Source: Candidatus Melainabacteria bacterium
Lineage (GTDB): Bacteria > Actinomycetota > Actinomycetes > Mycobacteriales > Pseudonocardiaceae
Reading direction: 5' to 3'
DNA: 10,573 bases
Assembly (NCBI GenBank): GCA_903970565.1
Contig: CAJCJE010000483.1
Coordinates: forward strand, 1-10,573
This document shows positions 6,865-10,573 of this stretch, piece after piece. The notes beneath the pieces are model-generated. The model was not told where the DNA came from. It did no database searches and was given only the letters and a program-made list of their open reading frames with translations. Numbering within the stretch: the first letter of the stretch is position 1; each line of letters starts with the position of its first letter. Made by a program: the position numbers and the translations under genes.

Positions 6865-7050
6865 CCCGCGCCGTCCTGCCAGGTCCCGCGGCGGACCGCC
6901 GGATCGGCCAGTTCTTGCCGTTTCTGGCCGGTCCTGGCCGTTTTGCTCGGCCGGCGCGGCGGCAGAAGTCGCACGGACTGGGATGGACGAGACGGATCGC
7001 GGCGCTACTGAACGAGGCAGAAATTTCCGAATGGGAGTTCTCGCTGGTTT

Positions 7051-7083
7051 CGGGTGTAGTTCAGTACCGAACGGGTACACCCG
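7051..7083 (+). promoter_or_regulatory. Candidate SigB-type promoter overlapped by a nested dyad
   Basis: GTGT (7054-7057), a 15-bp spacer and GGGTAC (7073-7078) fit the streptomycete stress-sigma consensus as I recall it, GNNT-N14-16-GGGTAC/T. The same DNA is an inverted repeat: CGGGTGTA (7051-7058) with TACACCCG (7076-7083), and inside it GTTC (7059-7062) with GAAC (7069-7072). Transcription would start near 7086, about 45 bp before the RsbW-like gene. Confidence 0.5.
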
Positions 7084-7132
7084 CGCCGTCCCTGCTGCTT
7101 GGGCACCGGTGGGGAGACAGCCGAGGAGACCC

Positions 7133-7573
7133 GTGGGTACTCGAGGAGCCGAACAGCGCCACCAGTACGACTTCGCCATCGGCACACCACCGGCCCCACT
7201 GGGGGCGCTGCGTAGCTGGTTGCGGACTCTGCTCACGGCGGAAAACGACGAGTTCGTCATCGACGTCGAACTCGTCGCGACCGAACTGGTCACCAATGCA
7301 TACGAGCACACCGGCCGGCCGCTGGCGATCCGGGTGTACCGTCCGCCGGAGAGCAGGGTGCTGCGCATCGAGGTCGACGACGGCGCGCCCGAGACCGCGC
7401 CGGCCACGCTGCCGGTGCCCGAGAACTCCGACCGGGGTGGTTTCCGGGGCCGGGGCCTGCTGATGGTCCAGGGGATCAGCCGTTCCTGGGGGGTCGAGCG
7501 GCACCCGGCCCACAAGACCGTCTGGGCTGACCTCGTCCCGACTGAATCGCCTGCCGCGTCGCCTGCCGCCTGA
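7133..7573 (+). CDS. RsbW-like ATP-binding regulatory protein (HATPase_c_2)
   Basis: A small cytoplasmic GHKL-fold ATPase, 146 residues from the chosen GTG. It has the N box ELVATELVTNAYEHT (Glu51, Asn55), the G1 segment VDDGAP (81-86) and the G2 segment GFRGRGLLMVQGISRSWGV. Such stand-alone domains are related to the anti-sigma factor/serine kinase RsbW and are abundant in actinomycetes, where they bind sigma factors or phosphorylate STAS anti-antagonists; no sigma or STAS gene adjoins here, so the partner is unknown. I chose GTG 7133 because GAGGAG (7123-7128) precedes it and the domain begins about 12 residues later. The frame is open upstream to about 6824, but that part is low-complexity, holds the candidate promoter and is unlikely to be protein. 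The tail PTESPAASPAA runs into a CGCCTG repeat tract. The start is less certain than the family. Confidence 0.82.
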   Translation: MGTRGAEQRHQYDFAIGTPPAPLGALRSWLRTLLTAENDEFVIDVELVATELVTNAYEHTGRPLAIRVYRPPESRVLRIEVDDGAPETAPATLPVPENSDRGGFRGRGLLMVQGISRSWGVERHPAHKTVWADLVPTESPAASPAA

Positions 7574-7601
7574 ACCGCCTCTCTCGCCTGAATCGCCTGC
7601 C
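7542..7601 (+). repeat. CGCCTG repeat tract at the 3' end of the RsbW-like gene
   Basis: CGCCTG occurs at 7548, 7560, 7567, 7585 and 7594, and CTGAATCGCCTGCC occurs twice (7542-7555, 7588-7601). The tract spans the stop codon at 7571-7573 and probably arose by slippage, so the C-terminal residues of the protein may vary between strains. Confidence 0.65.
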
Positions 7602-7791
7602 TCGCCCTCGGCCGAACCGGGACTCGCCCGGCGCGCGGTCGGCCATCGGCGATTTTCCAGCTTCGGCTGTCATGCTGGCCACACCGAGGGTCGATCCCGG
7701 CGGAACGGCCCTTGACCTGGTGCGTTAACTGGAGGCACCCGGTTGGCCGTGACACCCGGTTCGGGTAGGCCGAGTCCAGGAGGATGGAGCG

Positions 7792-8430
7792 ATGACCGAT
7801 CAGTCGCATCTGACGCTTCAGCGCACCCGCAACCCCTGGGGCCAGGGCGAGAAGCTGCGCACCGAGATCCTGGTCGCCAGCGCCCGGCTGCTCTCCGAAC
7901 TCGGTGGCGAGGAAGCGCTGACCATCCGTGGGGTCGCGCGCGCGGTCGGCATCGCGCCGGCCAGCATCTACCAGCACTTCGCCGACAAGGCCGCGCTGGT
8001 CGTCGGCCTGCTCGAATACGACTACCAGCGGCTGGCCGAGGAAATGCACATCGCGCGCGACTCGCTGCCGGTGCCGGACGCGGTCGGCCGGTTGCGCGCG
8101 CAGATGCGGGCCTACTGCCGGTTCGCCATCGAGAATCCCGGCCACTACCGGCTGATGCTCAACAACCGGCAGGCCGCGCCGAAGCCGGACGGGGCCGAAC
8201 GCGGGCCGCTGGCCGAGATCGCCAACCTCGTCGTGCTCGCGTTCGAGGCCTGCGGGGCGGCCGGCCATCGGCTGCGGGTGCCGGCGAGTAAGGCCGCGAT
8301 CATGGTGTTCGTCGGCGCGCACGGCCGGGTCGCGCTGTGGCATTCCAGCCCGGACGAGACCGATGCCCAGGACATCGTGCCCTTCGTCGACGAGCTGATC
8401 TCCCTGGTTTTCGCCGACTCGGTGGATTGA
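7792..8430 (+). CDS. TetR/AcrR family transcriptional regulator
   Basis: A 212-residue one-component regulator. The N-terminal TetR DNA-binding domain spans about residues 20-68: EKLRTEILVASARLLSELGG followed by the helix-turn-helix TIRGVARAVGIAPASIYQHF and the usual ADKAALV. The C-terminal half (about 95-205) is helical and resembles the WHG-type ligand domain (YRLMLNNRQ; VFVGAHGRVALWHSS). TetR proteins dimerise and usually repress the adjacent operon until a small molecule binds. The next gene, 126 bp downstream in the same direction, is a P450, and the space between holds a perfect 12-bp inverted repeat, so this protein most likely controls the P450-ferredoxin pair; a ligand related to the P450 substrate is inference. 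ATG 7792 has AGGAGG (7778-7783) 8 nt upstream. No clear promoter was found in the 218 bp before it. Confidence 0.93.
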   Translation: MTDQSHLTLQRTRNPWGQGEKLRTEILVASARLLSELGGEEALTIRGVARAVGIAPASIYQHFADKAALVVGLLEYDYQRLAEEMHIARDSLPVPDAVGRLRAQMRAYCRFAIENPGHYRLMLNNRQAAPKPDGAERGPLAEIANLVVLAFEACGAAGHRLRVPASKAAIMVFVGAHGRVALWHSSPDETDAQDIVPFVDELISLVFADSVD

Positions 8431-8475
8431 CAACCCCCTTCCGAATCGGTTCAGAAAGCGTAGAACCCACGGTGT

Positions 8476-8497
8476 GCATCTCAACGCGTAGAGATGC
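8476..8497. promoter_or_regulatory. 22-bp near-perfect palindrome between TetR and P450 genes
   Basis: GCATCTC (8476-8482) and GAGATGC (8491-8497) are perfect arms, and the centre ACGCGT (8484-8489) is itself palindromic, leaving one A/A mismatch pair. It ends 2 bp before the larger inverted repeat. It could be a second operator, or the stem of a terminator for the TetR gene 46 bp upstream. Confidence 0.55.
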
Positions 8498-8499
8498 CT

Positions 8500-8532
8500 A
8501 ACGTATGTTTGCTAAGTTACCAAACATACGTT
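8500..8532. promoter_or_regulatory. Probable TetR operator upstream of the P450
   Basis: AACGTATGTTTG (8500-8511) and CAAACATACGTT (8521-8532) are perfect 12-bp inverted arms with a 9-bp spacer. The A/T-rich dyad is striking in such GC-rich DNA, lies between a TetR gene and its likely target and ends 24 bp before the P450 start codon. Binding there would block transcription or initiation of the P450-ferredoxin unit. Confidence 0.8.
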
Positions 8533-8556
8533 CACCAATGACTGGCTGGAGGCCCG

Positions 8557-9777
8557 ATGACGGACACGCTCGACGCTGCCGCCTTCCCCATGCAGCGGAT
8601 CTGCCCGTTCGACCCGCCACCGGAACTGGGCCTGCGGCGTGCCGACGCTCCGGTCAGCCGGGTGCGGATCTGGGACGGCAGCACGCCGTGGCTGATCACC
8701 CGCTACGACGACCAGCGAGCGGTACTTGCCGATCCTCGGTTCAGCGCCGACTCGAGAAAACCCGGCTTCCCCTACCAGGGCCCCGCGCTCAAGGCCCGGC
8801 GTGACCGCAACCGGGCGTTCATCTCGATGGACAACCCGGAACACGACAAGTTCCGCCGGATGCTCACCCGCGACTTCATGATCAAGCGGATCGAGGCACT
8901 GCGCCCCAGGATTCAGTCCATTGTGGATGGACTGATCGACGACCTGCTCGAACAGGGCCCACCCGCCGACCTGGTGAGTACCTTCGCGCTGCCCGTGCCA
9001 TCCCTGGTGATCTGTGAACTGCTCGGCGTGCCCTACGCCGATCACGACTACTTCCAGCAGCGCAGCCGGTTGATGATCTCCCAACTGACCACGCCCGAGG
9101 ACGCGGTGCGCGCCGCCGACGAACTCAAGCAGTACCTCGTCGACCTGATCAAGGTGAAGGAGAAGGAGCCCACCGACGACCTGCTCGGCCGGCTGGTCGT
9201 CTCCCAGTTGCAGACCGGCAGCCTGACCGTCGAGGCAATCGCCGACATGGCGGTGCTGCTCCTGGTCGCCGGGCACGAGACCACCGCGAACATGATCGGC
9301 CTCGGCACGCTCGCGCTGCTGCGCAATCCGGAGCAGCTGGCGCTGGTGCGGGCGGCCGGCGACAACACCGACCCGGCACTGATCTCGAACACGGTCGAGG
9401 AACTGCTGCGCTACCTGACCATCGTGCACACCGGCCGCCGCCGGGTGGCCACCGAGGACGTCGAGGTGGGCGGCCAGCTGATCCGGGCCGGCGAGGGCGT
9501 CATCGTGGCCAACGACGCCGGCAACCGGGACGCGAGCATCTTCGACGGCGACCCCGACCAGCTCGACGTCCAGCGCGACGCCCGGCATCACATCGCCTTC
9601 GGCTACGGCATTCACCAGTGCCTCGGCCAACCACTGGCCAGGGTCGAACTCCAGGTCGTCTACGGCACGCTCTACCGGCGACTGCCCGAACTGGCGCTGG
9701 CGATCCCGTTCGAGGACGTCCGGTTCAAGCACGACATGATCGTCTACGGTGTGCACGAGCTGCCGCTGACCTGGTAA
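8557..9777 (+). CDS. Cytochrome P450, CYP105-like
   Basis: A complete 406-residue soluble bacterial P450. Landmarks: PFDPPPEL and APVSRVRIWDGSTPWLITRYDD near the N-terminus, as in CYP105 enzymes; the I-helix oxygen-binding motif AGHETT (238-243); the K-helix ExxR at Glu282-Arg285; and the heme loop FGYGIHQCLG with thiolate ligand Cys355. CYP105 enzymes typically hydroxylate or dealkylate xenobiotics and secondary metabolites in actinomycetes. It takes electrons from a small ferredoxin, and one is encoded 49 nt downstream; no ferredoxin reductase is in the window. ATG 8557 follows GGAGG (8548-8552) closely. The gene lies directly behind the 12-bp inverted repeat and the TetR gene and is probably induced when that repressor releases. 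The substrate cannot be predicted; the absence of biosynthetic genes here favours detoxification or catabolism (inference). The CYP105 assignment is from motif resemblance and needs an identity check. Confidence 0.94.
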   Translation: MTDTLDAAAFPMQRICPFDPPPELGLRRADAPVSRVRIWDGSTPWLITRYDDQRAVLADPRFSADSRKPGFPYQGPALKARRDRNRAFISMDNPEHDKFRRMLTRDFMIKRIEALRPRIQSIVDGLIDDLLEQGPPADLVSTFALPVPSLVICELLGVPYADHDYFQQRSRLMISQLTTPEDAVRAADELKQYLVDLIKVKEKEPTDDLLGRLVVSQLQTGSLTVEAIADMAVLLLVAGHETTANMIGLGTLALLRNPEQLALVRAAGDNTDPALISNTVEELLRYLTIVHTGRRRVATEDVEVGGQLIRAGEGVIVANDAGNRDASIFDGDPDQLDVQRDARHHIAFGYGIHQCLGQPLARVELQVVYGTLYRRLPELALAIPFEDVRFKHDMIVYGVHELPLTW

Positions 9778-9826
9778 CCGAACCCGAGAACAATCGAACA
9801 GACATCCGAGGGGTACAGGGCGAACG

Positions 9827-10024
9827 ATGAAGGTACTGATCGATCAGGACAAGTGTGTCGGCTCCGGCCAGTGCGTGTTGGCCGCGCCGGAGGTGTTCGA
9901 CCAGCGGGATGAGGACGGCATCGCGATCCTGCTGACCGACAGCCCGACGGAGGATCAGCTGGCCGGCGTCCGCCAGGCCGCCCGGATCTGCCCGGCCCTG
10001 GCCATCGAACTCGTCGAAGCCTGA
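9827..10024 (+). CDS. [3Fe-4S] ferredoxin, P450 electron donor
   Basis: A 65-residue ferredoxin of the kind paired with CYP105 enzymes (SuaB/SoyB type). Cluster ligands are Cys10 and Cys16 in CVGSGQC and Cys55 in ICPALAI. Ser13 occupies the place of the fourth cysteine of a 4Fe-4S site, which indicates a [3Fe-4S] cluster. The family segment DKCVGSGQCVLAAPEVFDQRDEDG is nearly canonical. It shuttles single electrons from a reductase to the P450 in the cytoplasm. AGGG at 9817-9820 lies 6 nt before the ATG. It follows the P450 stop by 49 nt and precedes a strong terminator, so the two genes form one transcription unit. The reductase must be encoded elsewhere. Confidence 0.95.
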   Translation: MKVLIDQDKCVGSGQCVLAAPEVFDQRDEDGIAILLTDSPTEDQLAGVRQAARICPALAIELVEA

Positions 10025-10037
10025 TCTCGGCCGACCT

Positions 10038-10075
10038 CGGCTCAGGTGCGCGGTACGACCCGCGCGCCTGAGCCG
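10038..10075. terminator. Strong terminator after the ferredoxin gene
   Basis: CGGCTCAGG (10038-10046) pairs with CCTGAGCCG (10067-10075), continued inward by a T-G wobble and GCGCGG/CCGCGC, around the loop TACGAC: a 16-bp stem. It sits 14 nt past the ferredoxin stop and also faces the end of the convergent immunity-gene remnant, so it may work in both directions. Confidence 0.8.
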
Positions 10076-10100
10076 GCGCCGCGGAATCAACGGCCCGTCG

Positions 10101-10298
10101 CTACGACCGCGGCCATTCCGACCCCGAGTCGGCATCCGCGCGTTCCCAGCTCTGCCAGTCGATACAGGTCGGTCGCACTCCCGTAGCGGCGAATTCGTGC
10201 GCGGCCTGCCGGACCAGCGCGACCGATATCTCCGCGTTCGGCGGAAACTCGTTGTCGGACGTCATGTACATGTACAAGATCGGCTCGCCGTCCGAAGA
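10101..10298 (-). pseudogene. C-terminal remnant resembling an Imm1 immunity protein
   Basis: Reading the minus strand from 10298 to a TAG at 10101-10103 gives 65 residues: SSDGEPILYMYMTSDNEFPP, then NAEISVALVRQAAHEFAATG, then VRPTCIDWQSWERADADSGS and EWPRS. This has the features of the C-terminal half of Imm1 proteins, small immunity proteins that neutralise polymorphic toxins in actinomycetes: an aromatic strand, a G/D-x-x-F/W-P turn, a V-R-x-A helix and R-P-T-x-x-x-W near the end. Codon use fits the host. A full Imm1 is about twice as long; here the N-terminal half is missing and a MarR gene begins 32 bp upstream, so the gene is truncated. A shorter protein of 56 residues could start at ATG 10271, without an evident ribosome site. 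No toxin gene is visible. The family call is from pattern memory; the coding frame itself is well supported. Confidence 0.6.
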
Positions 10299-10329
10299 AC
10301 CCTCCCCGCAGCGCCCTGGCCTGACGGTC

Positions 10330-10573
10330 TCACCGGACGGGGTGGTCGTTGAGCTGGTCGGCGCAGGCGCGCAGCCAGGCCATGACGACGCCGATCTGGT
10401 CGGGGCCGGCCTGGTCGAGCAGCAGGTCTTCGAACTCCTGGACCAGCGTGGAGGCCGCCGCGAGCCGTTTGCGTCCCTTGGCGGTGAGCACGGTTCCCCT
10501 GGTGCGCCGCTCGGGAGACGGCGCGGCGCGGGCGATGAGTCCGGCCTGGCTGAGCGCGTCGAGCATCCGCAGC
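10330..10573 (-). CDS. MarR family transcriptional regulator, C-terminal part (cut by window edge)
   Basis: The minus-strand frame is open from the window edge to TGA at 10330-10332 (about 80 residues). It begins in the second half of a MarR domain: LRMLDALSQAGLIARAAPSP, then the wing ERRTRGTVLTAKGRKRLA, followed by the C-terminal dimerisation helices (STLVQEFEDLLLDQ and IGVVMAWLRACADQLNDHP). MarR dimers repress genes for drug, phenol or oxidant response. The recognition helix and N-terminus lie beyond the window, so no ATG inside the window should be taken as the start. It ends 32 bp before the immunity-protein remnant on the same strand, which suggests a rearrangement junction between them. 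Confidence 0.85.
   Translation of the reverse strand, partial: LRMLDALSQAGLIARAAPSPERRTRGTVLTAKGRKRLAAASTLVQEFEDLLLDQAGPDQIGVVMAWLRACADQLNDHPVR

Larger units (their letters stand above)
6806..7132. other. Intergenic region before the RsbW-like gene
   Basis: 327 bases without a supportable gene. After the terminator hairpin there is a stretch with repeated TGGCCG (about 6914-6955), then a less GC-rich segment (7015-7080) carrying the candidate promoter and dyad. Open frames run through it, but with mixed third positions, so I do not call them. Confidence 0.6.

Noticed and set aside
6915..7463. Plus-strand open frame before and through the RsbW-like gene
   Set aside because: It is in another frame from the GHKL motifs, has mixed third positions in the part upstream, and turns into Ser/Thr/Arg-rich shadow sequence within the gene.
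6817..8484. Long minus-strand open frame (555 codons)
   Set aside because: It is antisense to the RsbW-like and TetR genes, both of which have clear family motifs and ribosome sites, and it crosses intergenic dyads.
8512..9756. Long minus-strand open frame (414 codons)
   Set aside because: It is a mirror of the P450 gene, whose heme, I-helix and ExxR motifs establish the plus-strand frame.
9791..9816. GGGTAC upstream of the ferredoxin as a second SigB-type promoter
   Set aside because: The matching -35 position reads CAAT instead of GNNT, and the gene is adequately explained by co-transcription with the P450.
10265..10276. Perfect palindrome TGTACATGTACA
   Set aside because: It lies inside the coding frame of the Imm1-like remnant and is explained by alternating Tyr and Met codons, so I do not call it an operator.

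Overview
The window reads as chromosome from a high-GC actinomycete, most likely a Pseudonocardiales-type soil organism. Codon third positions in the real genes are overwhelmingly G or C. The gene families (DipZ, a CYP105-like P450 with its small ferredoxin, a GAF regulator without a sigma-54 ATPase domain, a stand-alone RsbW-like ATPase) are typical of that group, and the genes carry GGAGG-type ribosome sites. The genus is inference.

Layout, left to right. (1) 1-606, plus strand: the tail of an unrecognised secreted-looking protein ends at an in-frame TAG, directly followed in the same frame by the C-terminal third of a GH18 chitinase with no start codon and no catalytic motif. (2) 642-2393, minus: dipZ, a CcdA-thioredoxin fusion for extracytoplasmic thiol redox chemistry, facing the chitinase remnant across a terminator-like hairpin. 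(3) 2394-3092: a long gene-free stretch, lower in GC on its right side, with a perfect 14-bp tandem repeat and several dyads. (4) 3093-6805: a GAF-domain regulator (minus) divergent from an aldehyde dehydrogenase and a DUF779 gene (plus); the 267-bp divergent spacer holds three dyad symmetries. (5) 7133-7573: a small RsbW-like ATP-binding protein behind a candidate stress-sigma (SigB type) promoter that coincides with a dyad. (6) 7792-10024: a TetR regulator, then a P450 and its 3Fe-4S ferredoxin. Between TetR and P450 lie two adjacent dyads, one a perfect 12-bp inverted repeat that is the obvious TetR operator candidate. A strong terminator hairpin closes the unit. (7) 10101-10573, minus: a short remnant resembling the C-terminus of an Imm1 immunity protein, then the C-terminal part of a MarR regulator cut by the window edge.

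How the genes could work together: the P450/ferredoxin pair would hydroxylate or dealkylate a small molecule under TetR control, while the aldehyde dehydrogenase/DUF779 pair would oxidise aldehydes under the GAF regulator. Physical proximity suggests, but does not show, a shared catabolic or detoxifying role. The two flanks (decayed chitinase; decayed immunity gene) show gene loss on both sides of an otherwise intact core.
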